38,819 nucleotides of DNA from Salinivirgaceae bacterium (GTDB taxonomy: Bacteria; Bacteroidota; Bacteroidia; Bacteroidales; Salinivirgaceae): NCBI GenBank assembly GCA_002869335.1, contig PKTE01000277.1:1-38819 (forward strand). The letters are read 5' to 3'. The position numbers and the translations under genes were made by a program. This document shows positions 9,879 through 18,794 of the stretch, piece after piece (position 1 is the first letter of the stretch; each line of letters opens with the position of its first letter). The notes below the pieces were generated by a model, which worked only from the letters and a program-made list of their open reading frames with translations, made no database searches and had not been told where the DNA came from.

Positions 9879-11150
9879 ATGCTAGATTATATAAATACTT
9901 TTTTATCAGAATTATGGCACATAACGCTTGAAATGGCACCTTATTTAATACTGGGATTTTTATTTGCCGGTATTTTACATGTTTGGTTTCCAGCTCACAA
10001 AGTAAATCGTTTTATGGGAAGACATAATCTGAAAAGTGTCATTAATGCATCTATAATTGGAGTTCCATTGCCGCTCTGTAGTTGTGGTGTTATTCCAGCA
10101 GGTATTTCATTTTATAAAAATGGAGCATCAAAGGGCTCTGCTATAAGTTTTATGACTTCCACTCCTCAAACCGGAGTAGATTCAATATTGGTAACCTGGT
10201 CTATGCTAGGTTTGCCCATGGCTCTTATCAGACCTGTTGTTGCTATGATTACCGGAGTGTTTGGCGGTTGGTGGGTCAATCGTGGCGAAAAGAAAAAGAT
10301 TGCAACTCAACCGTTGCAGGATGATGAGGTAAGGGAGATAAAGGGAAATAAAATCATTGCCATGTTGCGATATGCGTTTGTCGATTTTATGGCAGACATT
10401 GTAAAATGGTTGACAATTGGGTTGCTTTTGGCTGCTTTAATCTCTGTTTTGGTTCCCGATGATTTTTTTAGTGAGTACATGACGAATCCTTTTTATGAAT
10501 ACTTGTTTGTCATTCTTGCTTCTGTTCCCTTATATGTGTGTGCTACCGCTTCTGTTCCAATTGCGGCTGTATTAATTTTAAAGGGTATTTCGCCCGGTGC
10601 CGCCCTTGTGTTCCTTATGGCTGGTCCGGCAACCAATGCAGCCACTATCACAGTAATTGCACAAACTTTAGGTAGGTTAACATTTATAAAATACTTACTT
10701 ACAATTGTGGGTGGTGCTATTTTATCAGGTATTGTCATTGATAATTTTCTGCCTGAATCATGGTTTAGTATTGCAGAGTCAATGGGAAGTCATGAACATG
10801 AACTCTTGCCTGAATGGTTAGTTTGGTCATCATCATTAATTTTAATCACATTAATAATTTATCATCTTATGAAAATAATGGGAAATCTATTTAATAAAGA
10901 TAGTTTTAAAACCCGCGATATTGTTGCAGGGGAAAAATTAGATAATCCTAACCTTCATGTGTCTGGTATGGATTGCAAACATTGTAAAATGAATATTGAG
11001 AAACATTTGAAGCAGATTGATGGTGTTGATAGTGTGGAGGCAAATGAAAATACCGGATATGTGGCCCTTAAAGGTGAGGGAATTTCAATTGATAATATAC
11101 AATCTCAGGTAAAAGATTTAGGTTACAAACTGGAAGGCGTTATTGTCTGA
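9879..11150 (+). CDS. SO_0444-like permease (PF03773-type) with C-terminal HMA metal-binding domain
   Basis: PLPLCSCGVIPAGISFYKNGASKGSAISFMTSTPQTGVDSI and VLILKGISPGAALVFLMAGPATNAATI are permease signatures. C-terminal VSGMDCKHCKMNIEKHLKQIDGVDSVEAN is HMA with CxxC. Confidence 0.9.
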   Translation: MLDYINTFLSELWHITLEMAPYLILGFLFAGILHVWFPAHKVNRFMGRHNLKSVINASIIGVPLPLCSCGVIPAGISFYKNGASKGSAISFMTSTPQTGVDSILVTWSMLGLPMALIRPVVAMITGVFGGWWVNRGEKKKIATQPLQDDEVREIKGNKIIAMLRYAFVDFMADIVKWLTIGLLLAALISVLVPDDFFSEYMTNPFYEYLFVILASVPLYVCATASVPIAAVLILKGISPGAALVFLMAGPATNAATITVIAQTLGRLTFIKYLLTIVGGAILSGIVIDNFLPESWFSIAESMGSHEHELLPEWLVWSSSLILITLIIYHLMKIMGNLFNKDSFKTRDIVAGEKLDNPNLHVSGMDCKHCKMNIEKHLKQIDGVDSVEANENTGYVALKGEGISIDNIQSQVKDLGYKLEGVIV

Positions 11151-11381
11151 TTCATTCTAAATACGAATAAAAATAAAATAGGGCTTTCTACGTGGTTTTT
11201 TTAAGGAATCTGATTTAATATTATTACTCTTTTAGGGCTAACCATTACATATTCAGGTGTTTGAGGGTGGTGGTTAATCAATTGTTATGTTTGGTAATCA
11301 CGTAAATTCTATCATGATTTTAGTTTCTAATCATATTATATTGGCATCATGAAATAGTGCAATTAAAACTTATAATAAAAC

Positions 11382-11735
11382 ATGAGCTTAAATCAAAACG
11401 ACATTTCGCTAAATACCAAAAGTACCAAGAAAAGCATGTTTTCAATGCGAGAATTAATTGGCAGAATAATTAAACTAAATTCTAATAAGAACAATATAGA
11501 TGTTGCCATTACATCTGATTCAACTAAAAAAACCATCATTATTACCGAGAATTTAGAAAGGAGTATATTTAGATTAGGTCAATTCTTTAAGCAAAAACGT
11601 CGAGATGATCAATTTAAAGAAAATAGATGGAATCAATTAATCGAGGCTGAAGCGCTCAAGCAATTAGGTGCAGATATATACTATTCTAATGATACAAAGT
11701 GGCAAAAAACCTGTACAATTGTTATAAAAGAATAG
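11382..11735 (+). CDS. Orphan hypothetical protein, 117 aa
   Basis: ATG-started ORF in an otherwise empty gap with no competing ORF. Charged composition (MRELIGRIIKLNSNKNNIDVAITSDSTKKTIIITENLERS). No family recognised. Confidence 0.6.
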   Translation: MSLNQNDISLNTKSTKKSMFSMRELIGRIIKLNSNKNNIDVAITSDSTKKTIIITENLERSIFRLGQFFKQKRRDDQFKENRWNQLIEAEALKQLGADIYYSNDTKWQKTCTIVIKE

Positions 11736-11961
11736 TGAATGCCTAATAATTACTCAGTTTTTATCATTTTCTTCCTAAAAAAGAAACACAATTATATTCC
11801 TGTCCTTAAAATTTCGTAATAGCTTAAGTTCTTAACTTCCAACAACAAAACTATTGTTTTTAAGTTAAATATATTCTACACAAAAGGTTGTTATTTTTGT
11901 TTTTAAAAGATAATTGGCTTATTTTTTATTAATATTTGTAGCACTACAAAACAATTAGAAT

Positions 11962-13920
11962 ATGAGAAAAGCGCTCTTCTTATTGATTTTTTTGATATTG
12001 CCTTTTTTCATATTTGCGCAAGAGAATAACTTGACTGAGTATTACAAATTGTCATTGGAGGAAGTAATGAATCTTGAAATATACTCAGCAAACAAAAAGA
12101 AAGAAACGCTATTAGAAACCCCTGCAGTAGTTAACGTGATTACTTCAGATGATATTAAGCTTTTAAACTTTAATACGCTTGAGCAGGTTTTAGAATACTC
12201 AACGGGTATAGCATCTTTAAATGGAGAAGGAAATATTTTCACTACATCCACAATTAGGGGCAATACATTAATAAATTATAATACTAATACTCTTTTACTG
12301 TATGATGGGATTCCCCTGTATAATGCTTATCATGGTAGTTTTGATTTTCAGGCTATTCCATTAAGCTCAATTGATCGAGTTGAAATAATTAAAGGATCCA
12401 ACTCTGTGCTCTATGGTAGCAATGCAGTTAATGGGGTAATAAATATTATTAGCAAGAAAACAAAGGTTGGAAAAGCAAATCAAATAGAGGGCAGGATTAA
12501 ATATGGCACATATAATACATTATACAGTAATACCTCATTAATAGCCAATAAGGATGATTGGGAGTTTTCCATATTTTCAGACTTACTTACTACTGATGGT
12601 GAAACGCTTCCTTATAAAGATGAAAAGGGGAATATATTAGAATTAGAAAAAGCATATAAGGGAGCATGCATAGCAACAAAGGTTGCATATAAAGATTTAC
12701 ATTTAAACTTTAAATATTATACTCGAAGTTTACCCGGTGTAAGAACACGGGAATTTAAACCCGTTTATACATCACCAGGAGATTCTGTAGGAATAATTCA
12801 TCCAGAACTCTCAGATGAATCATCTTATCTTGTTAATCTGGAGTATGATAAGGACTTTTCAGAAAAGCTTGTTTTAAATGTTAGAAGTAATATTGTTGAT
12901 TGGAGGTTAAGAAAAGAACTTTTTGATGGATATTGGGATTACACTTCATTTGGGATATATAATGATTTGAGTTTGAATGTAAAATCTACTGAAAAAATAT
13001 ATAATAAAATTGGGGTTAGCTTTAATCATTATATTGGCAGGAGATTTAAATCTCAGGATAATAGCTATGATATCGGTAAAAATAATATTTGGACAGATGA
13101 TGTTGCTGTTTTTATAAACGGGGAATATATTATATTAAAATCCCTAAAGGGTTTTTATGGTGCCAGGTTTTATTATGCAAAATATGGCAAGACTACCTTT
13201 AATGATTTTTCACCAAGATTTGCTCTTACTTATTCTTTAAATAAAAAGCTATTTTTTAAAGCGGTTTATGGAAAATCCTATAGAATTCCGACGTATTTTG
13301 AAAAGGAAGTTGCTTCAGCAAGTGTTGTTGGGAATCCGAATTTGTATCCAGAAAAAAGTACATCATATGATTTTATAATATCGGGAAGTTATAAGGGTGT
13401 TCAATTTGATATTGACATGTTCTACTCTGAAATAATTAATAGAATATTAAGAGTTCCATCACCAGACGATATTACAATGTTTACAAATCTGAATATTGGG
13501 AAAATTGCTCTATATGGTGGAGAATTCAATAGTAAATTTAAAATGAAAGAAAAGGTTTATGGTTTTTTAGGTTATTCATATACTGAGGGGGTTGATTTGG
13601 AGACTTCCAAAAAGCTAGAATATGTTTTTAATAATATGGTAAATTTTGGTGTTAATATGCAGTTTAATGCTTGGCTAAGTGGAAATATTTCAGCAAAATA
13701 CATGGATGATTGGGGGCAAGCTCCTAATTATACTCTTTTAAATTTAGGATTATCACTAAAACCAAATGCTCGTTTACCTTTATTTATTGAAGCTAAAATA
13801 GATAATGTATTAAATACAAAAATATACTTACCTGAAATAGCTCGTAAATCTGAGCTTGTGCCAACTATACCCAAAACTTTTAGTAGAATATTTTATATAG
13901 GGCTATCATTTAATTTTTAA
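11962..13920 (+). CDS. TonB-dependent receptor (plug + beta-barrel)
   Basis: Signal peptide, YYKLSLEEVMNLEIYSANKK, plug motifs (PAVVNVITSDDIK, IDRVEIIKGSNSVLYGSNAVNGVINIISK), C-terminal aromatic residue (GLSFNF). Confidence 0.93.
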   Translation: MRKALFLLIFLILPFFIFAQENNLTEYYKLSLEEVMNLEIYSANKKKETLLETPAVVNVITSDDIKLLNFNTLEQVLEYSTGIASLNGEGNIFTTSTIRGNTLINYNTNTLLLYDGIPLYNAYHGSFDFQAIPLSSIDRVEIIKGSNSVLYGSNAVNGVINIISKKTKVGKANQIEGRIKYGTYNTLYSNTSLIANKDDWEFSIFSDLLTTDGETLPYKDEKGNILELEKAYKGACIATKVAYKDLHLNFKYYTRSLPGVRTREFKPVYTSPGDSVGIIHPELSDESSYLVNLEYDKDFSEKLVLNVRSNIVDWRLRKELFDGYWDYTSFGIYNDLSLNVKSTEKIYNKIGVSFNHYIGRRFKSQDNSYDIGKNNIWTDDVAVFINGEYIILKSLKGFYGARFYYAKYGKTTFNDFSPRFALTYSLNKKLFFKAVYGKSYRIPTYFEKEVASASVVGNPNLYPEKSTSYDFIISGSYKGVQFDIDMFYSEIINRILRVPSPDDITMFTNLNIGKIALYGGEFNSKFKMKEKVYGFLGYSYTEGVDLETSKKLEYVFNNMVNFGVNMQFNAWLSGNISAKYMDDWGQAPNYTLLNLGLSLKPNARLPLFIEAKIDNVLNTKIYLPEIARKSELVPTIPKTFSRIFYIGLSFNF

Positions 13921-14143
13921 ATTTAGTTTGACTTTTTATTGATTATTTATCATAAAATAAATGATTTACCGCATGCATCCATCAAGTTGTAAAAGAGCGG
14001 TAACGATAAATTGGAATTAGGTACAATGTTTATTTTCTTTGAAAATCTTTTAAATCGGGAATAGTTCCTATTTTTGGGTATAAAATTATTGATTATATAT
14101 ATTCAGATAAATTAAAATTACAAGAGACCAAAGTAATTGCAAT

Positions 14144-16255
14144 ATGAGAAAAACACTCTTCTTATTGATGTTTTTAATAACTCCAATAATCATATTGGCT
14201 CAAGGGAGTCATATGAATGAATATTATAAAATGTCTTTGGAAGAGTTAATGAATGTTAAGGTTGTAAGTGCTTCTAAAACGGAACAAGATATTGGATTTG
14301 CTCCGGCTGACATGATGGTAATTACGCATCAACAGATTATTGAAAGAGGTTATAAAGATTTAAAGGATGTATTTAGAGACCTCCCGGGCTTTGATATTAG
14401 TGAAAACCTTGAAGGAGAAGTTAGAACACTGGTAATTAGTCGAGGGATTTTAGGGAATAATAAGATTCTTGTACTTAGAGATGGCGAAAAGTTAAACTCA
14501 TCTTCAGGAGAGCGATTCATTTACGGAAATAATGTACCACTTTACAATATAGAAAGAATCGAAATTATATATGGTCCTTCGTCTTCAATGTATGGTGCCG
14601 ATGCTTATGCAGGGATCGTAAACATGATAACTAAAGATGCGGACAAAATTGATGGTGTTGAAGTGAATTTAAATGGAGGAGTTCCAAATACAATTGATGG
14701 TTCATTATTATATGGTAAAAAGCTAAATGATGATATTTCCTTGACTTTAGGTTTTCGAGGTTATTTCACAAAAGGATTTTCATTAAGTCATTTTGATGAT
14801 TACGATTCGTTGGGAGTTAATATCAATATGCCCACAAAAGATTATAACCTTTTTGCGCGGGCAAATATTAAAGATTTCACCATTGTTTATTCAAGAATGG
14901 ATGCCAATGAGCCCAATGGATACTCTACAAATCCTAATGCAGGATGGTATTTATTGGAAAAAGATTTTGTATGGCATCAAATAATAGATAAAATCTCATT
15001 TTTACATAAATATGAAACAAAGAAGTTTGCCATTATATCCTCTGTTGAAGGAACAAATTTTGAGGTTTCAGAAGAATCCAACTTCAATTATGTTTGGGGC
15101 AATCAATATAAGTATGCTAATACTTTCAGCCTGAAGTGGGAGGAACGTATTAAATTGACATTACCATACGAAATTAAGTTTTCTGGAGGATTTGCCATTG
15201 AGAAAGTGCAGGCATTTCCCAAAACATCTAATCTCAGTAAGAGATTTGATCCAGATATGTTGGTTGATGATATGAGCTTGTGGTATATCGATTCAATGGT
15301 TTTTGGAATGAATGAGCTTTATGGAGCGCCAGCTCTTGGTGTTCATCCGTTTTGGAAGCTGGGTGTATATGGTGATTTTACTAAGCAAATTGCAGAAGAC
15401 TTTCAGATAAATGCAGGAGTGCGTTTTGATAAGCCAACTAATTATAACCCAACTAATATTTATGATTTGATAAATCCCAGGTTTTCATTTATATGGAATC
15501 CCGAGAAAACTACAATCAAATTACTTTATGGAGAAGCATATATTCAACCTTCAGAGTATTATAAATGGGAAAATTTTGTTGCCGGCAATCAGTTAGCGCA
15601 TATTCCTAATCCCAACCTGGAGGCAGAAACAATGCGTAATTATAGCTTTGTGTTTAATCAGGCAATCAATAAGAATATCAATATTGGACTATCCCTATTT
15701 AGAAATGAATTAGAAGATGTAATTAGGCCTCGGCAATATACTGAAGAAAATGCATTTGTTGATTCTATAATGGCAGCTGGTGCTTTTGTAGAAACCAATG
15801 AAAACTACGGAAAACAAATTACTCAGGGAGCAGAAGTAAAGGTTAATTATAGCTTTGGTAATTTATCGGGATATACCTATTATTCATTTCTCAATGCCAA
15901 AGAAGAAAATGGAGATCCATTAAGTAAAATATCCTATCATAAAGTGCATGCAGGTTTGACTTATACACTAATTGGTAGAATTACGATATCTCCACGCTTA
16001 AGATTTATTGGACCTGCTAATGGTTTGACCGCAACAGGGGTTCAGGAAGGCTTTATTGATTCCCGCACTGTAGTTGATTTGACATTGCGTGGAAAGATAA
16101 CAGATAACATCTCAGCAGAAATAAATGCAGTAAACCTTTTTAATACGAAATACTATGCCCCATCACCATTTGGAGAAGGCCCATCTGGTTGGATCATGGC
16201 AAAAGCCCCACAACCGGGATTGTTAATTACTGGAGGCGTATCAATAAAATTTTAG
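14144..16255 (+). CDS. TonB-dependent receptor, paralogous to the preceding gene
   Basis: Signal peptide, YYKMSLEELMNVKVVSASK, plug motif IERIEIIYGPSSSMYGADAYAGIVNMITK, barrel ending GGVSIKF. Confidence 0.93.
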   Translation: MRKTLFLLMFLITPIIILAQGSHMNEYYKMSLEELMNVKVVSASKTEQDIGFAPADMMVITHQQIIERGYKDLKDVFRDLPGFDISENLEGEVRTLVISRGILGNNKILVLRDGEKLNSSSGERFIYGNNVPLYNIERIEIIYGPSSSMYGADAYAGIVNMITKDADKIDGVEVNLNGGVPNTIDGSLLYGKKLNDDISLTLGFRGYFTKGFSLSHFDDYDSLGVNINMPTKDYNLFARANIKDFTIVYSRMDANEPNGYSTNPNAGWYLLEKDFVWHQIIDKISFLHKYETKKFAIISSVEGTNFEVSEESNFNYVWGNQYKYANTFSLKWEERIKLTLPYEIKFSGGFAIEKVQAFPKTSNLSKRFDPDMLVDDMSLWYIDSMVFGMNELYGAPALGVHPFWKLGVYGDFTKQIAEDFQINAGVRFDKPTNYNPTNIYDLINPRFSFIWNPEKTTIKLLYGEAYIQPSEYYKWENFVAGNQLAHIPNPNLEAETMRNYSFVFNQAINKNINIGLSLFRNELEDVIRPRQYTEENAFVDSIMAAGAFVETNENYGKQITQGAEVKVNYSFGNLSGYTYYSFLNAKEENGDPLSKISYHKVHAGLTYTLIGRITISPRLRFIGPANGLTATGVQEGFIDSRTVVDLTLRGKITDNISAEINAVNLFNTKYYAPSPFGEGPSGWIMAKAPQPGLLITGGVSIKF

Positions 16256-16279
16256 AATAGTTTACTTATGAACGGAATA

Positions 16280-16723
16280 TTAAAATTCCCAGGATAAATT
16301 CATTGAATTAATAAGTTCATCAGATACATCGGTATCAAATTGGAAAGTTTGAAGTTGCCATGAGTTTTTTGGTTTGTAAAGTACAATAATAAACCGTAAT
16401 GGTTGTCTATCATAAAGCAACAATATACTATAAGCTCTCAAATGGTTCTTTAAGTTTATTTCTTTAATTATCTTAAATCCATTTAATTTTCCTATATGTG
16501 TTGTAATTTGAATTAATTGAGCTTTTAAATTCTGAATATCTTCTGAATTTTCATTTATAATCCAGTCGCTTGAGCTGTATAGGAAGTCTAAAGACTTACT
16601 AATTCCTTCTTCTTTATATGTTTGAAGAAACTCATTTATGAACAGACTATCGTTTTCAATATTTTCTTGCGAAATTAGAGGACTTGACAAGAAGAATAAC
16701 AGAATAGCTATAAGGTGTTTCAT
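16280..16723 (-). CDS. Secreted hypothetical protein, about 147 aa
   Basis: Start set at MKHLIAILLFFLSSPLISQ (signal peptide) rather than the longer track ORF. Convergent with the second TonB receptor. Confidence 0.7.
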   Translation of the reverse strand: MKHLIAILLFFLSSPLISQENIENDSLFINEFLQTYKEEGISKSLDFLYSSSDWIINENSEDIQNLKAQLIQITTHIGKLNGFKIIKEINLKNHLRAYSILLLYDRQPLRFIIVLYKPKNSWQLQTFQFDTDVSDELINSMNLSWEF

Positions 16724-16865
16724 ATAATACCAATTATTTGAAAATAGATTTAAATCATAAAGAAACAAATTTTAGTTTTAATCAGAAACGAACTTCTGTT
16801 TTAATCTGCAACATAGGTTTCCAATTTAAAATCAGAATTTTATCAACAATTTGTTGTTCATATTA

Positions 16866-16896
16866 TTGCAAGTTTTGAATGTTTGTTGTACTTTTG
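16866..16896 (+). promoter_or_regulatory. Bacteroidota-type promoter for rplM
   Basis: TTG (16866-16868), N20, TACTTTTG (16889-16896), matching the Bacteroidota TTG/N~19/TAnnTTTG consensus about 55 bp upstream of the rplM start. Confidence 0.6.
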
Positions 16897-16950
16897 CAGC
16901 CCGAAATTGTTTTTAATTAAATAATTGTGTAATCAAATTAAGGAGGAAGA

Positions 16951-17409
16951 GTGGATACTTTAAGTTACAAGACGGCATCTGCAAACAAGGAAACTGTTCA
17001 GAAAGAATGGATCTTGATTGATGCTGCAAATCAACCAGTGGGACGCTTGGCCTCTGCCGTTGCAAAAATTTTGCGCGGTAAGCATAAGCCGGATTTCACA
17101 CCGCACGTTGACTGTGGTGACAATGTTATTTTGATTAACGCCGATAAGGTGTCTTTTTCAGGTAACAAATGGTCACAGAAAAAATATATCCGTTACACCG
17201 GATATCCAGGAGGTCAGCGTGAAATGAGAGCAGATGAAATGCTCGTTAAGAAACCCAAAGAGATTATGGAGCACGCCGTTAGAGGTATGTTACCAAAAAA
17301 TCGTTTGGCACGCAAATTAATGAAAAACCTATTTGTGTATGCAGGCTCAGAGCACAAACAAGATGCTCAAAAGCCAAAAGTAATTAATTTAAATTCAATT
17401 AAGATTTAA
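16951..17409 (+). CDS. rplM: 50S ribosomal protein L13
   Basis: KEWILIDAANQPVGRLASAVAKILRGKHKPDFTPHVDCGDNVILINADK...MLPKNRLARKLMKNLFVYAGSEHKQDAQKP. GTG start with in-frame TAA 12 nt upstream. Confidence 0.98.
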   Translation: MDTLSYKTASANKETVQKEWILIDAANQPVGRLASAVAKILRGKHKPDFTPHVDCGDNVILINADKVSFSGNKWSQKKYIRYTGYPGGQREMRADEMLVKKPKEIMEHAVRGMLPKNRLARKLMKNLFVYAGSEHKQDAQKPKVINLNSIKI

Positions 17410-17411
17410 GT

Positions 17412-17798
17412 ATGGAAGTTGTAAAAACAATTGGTCGTAGAAAATCTGCAATTGCACGTGTTTACGTGAGTGAAGGAACTGGAAAGATCACTGTTAACAA
17501 ACGTGATTACAAAGAGTACTTTACAACTCAAAACATGCAGTATTTGGTAGAGCAACCATTACGCTTACTTGATAAATTAACTGACTACGATATCAAGGTT
17601 AACCTTGTGGGTGGTGGTGTATTTGGTCAAGCCGAAGCATTACGTCTTGGTATCTCTCGTGCATTGGTAGAAATCAATCCTGACGACAAAAAACAATTGA
17701 AAGATCAAGGCTTTATGGTACGTGATCCTCGTGAAGTTGAACGTAAGAAACCTGGTCAGAAGAAAGCACGTAAGAAATTTCAGTTCTCAAAACGTTAA
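17412..17798 (+). CDS. rpsI: 30S ribosomal protein S9
   Basis: TIGRRKSAIARVYVSEGTGKITVNKRDYKEYF...DPREVERKKPGQKKARKKFQFSKR. Confidence 0.98.
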   Translation: MEVVKTIGRRKSAIARVYVSEGTGKITVNKRDYKEYFTTQNMQYLVEQPLRLLDKLTDYDIKVNLVGGGVFGQAEALRLGISRALVEINPDDKKQLKDQGFMVRDPREVERKKPGQKKARKKFQFSKR

Positions 17799-17862
17799 TC
17801 ATTATCGATTTGATAACTCAAGTTTAGCATCTAAATCAGCAAGATCTCTGTTGAGCTACTTG

Positions 17863-17892
17863 TTGGTTGCCTAAAAAAAGAACGTAAACTTG
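17863..17892 (+). promoter_or_regulatory. Possible internal promoter for rpsB-tsf
   Basis: TTG (17863-17865), N19, TAAACTTG (17885-17892): one mismatch from TAnnTTTG with ideal spacing, in the 111-bp rpsI-rpsB gap. Confidence 0.4.
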
Positions 17893-17909
17893 TAATTAAG
17901 AAAAAAATT

Positions 17910-18767
17910 ATGCCAAAAATTCAATTTAACGATTTACTTGAAGCAGGTGCTCACTTTGGTCACCTCAAAAGAAAGTGGAATCCAAATATGGCTCCTTATA
18001 TCTTCATGGAGCGCAATGGTATTCACATTATAGACTTGCATAAGACAGTGGTAAAACTAGAAGAAGCCGCTGCAGCAATGAAACAAATTGCCAAATCTGG
18101 CAGAAAAATATTATTCGTAGCAACTAAAAAACAAGCTAAAGAGATTGTTGTAGAAAAAGTTGGTCCTACAAATATGCCATTCGTAACAGAGCGCTGGTCA
18201 GGAGGTATGTTAACTAACTTCCCAACTATTCGTCGCGCTGTTAAAAGAATGAACTCGCTAGGTAAAATGGAAAAAGACGGAACATTTAGCCACATCTCAA
18301 AACGCGAGCGTCTTCAAATCTCACGCCAGAGAGTAAAAATGGAAAGAAACCTTGGTTCTATCGCAGACCTTAACAGACTGCCAGCAGCCATGTTTGTCGT
18401 TGATATTCAAAAAGAACATATTGCTGTGGCTGAAGCCCGCAGATTGAATATCCCAGTATTTGCAATTGTAGATACTAACTCAAATCCTAACCTTGTTGAT
18501 TACGCAATTCCGGCAAACGATGATGCAGCAAAGTCAATTTCTGTGATTCTTGACGCTGTTACAGGTGCAATTAAAGAAGGACTTAACGAACGCAAAGCAG
18601 AGAAAGAAAAAGAAGGTCCAGCACCAGAAAAAGCACAAGGTAAAAAATCAGAAGCGAAAGCTAAAAAATCAAGTGCTCGCAAAGAACCTGCTAAAGTAGA
18701 AAGTAAATCAAAAGAAGCTCCTAAAGCTGAGGATACAACTTCCGATAACGCAGAAAAATCAGAATAA
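17910..18767 (+). CDS. rpsB: 30S ribosomal protein S2 with Lys/Glu/Ala-rich C-terminal tail
   Basis: FNDLLEAGAHFGHLKRKWNPNMAPYIFMERNGIHIIDLHKT...DTNSNPNLVDYAIPANDDA, then a low-complexity tail. Confidence 0.98.
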   Translation: MPKIQFNDLLEAGAHFGHLKRKWNPNMAPYIFMERNGIHIIDLHKTVVKLEEAAAAMKQIAKSGRKILFVATKKQAKEIVVEKVGPTNMPFVTERWSGGMLTNFPTIRRAVKRMNSLGKMEKDGTFSHISKRERLQISRQRVKMERNLGSIADLNRLPAAMFVVDIQKEHIAVAEARRLNIPVFAIVDTNSNPNLVDYAIPANDDAAKSISVILDAVTGAIKEGLNERKAEKEKEGPAPEKAQGKKSEAKAKKSSARKEPAKVESKSKEAPKAEDTTSDNAEKSE

Positions 18768-18794
18768 GTTATTAATCTTTAAAAATTAAATAAA

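Noticed and set aside
8371-11735. Search for a mobile element, defence island or CRISPR array around the accessory-looking region
   Set aside because: No transposase, integrase, direct-repeat array, nuclease or helicase motifs were seen on either strand.
13936-13968. AT-rich inverted repeat near GATTATTTATCATAAAATAAATGATTT between the TonB receptors
   Set aside because: No GC in the stem and no T-run. Chance palindromy is expected at this base composition.
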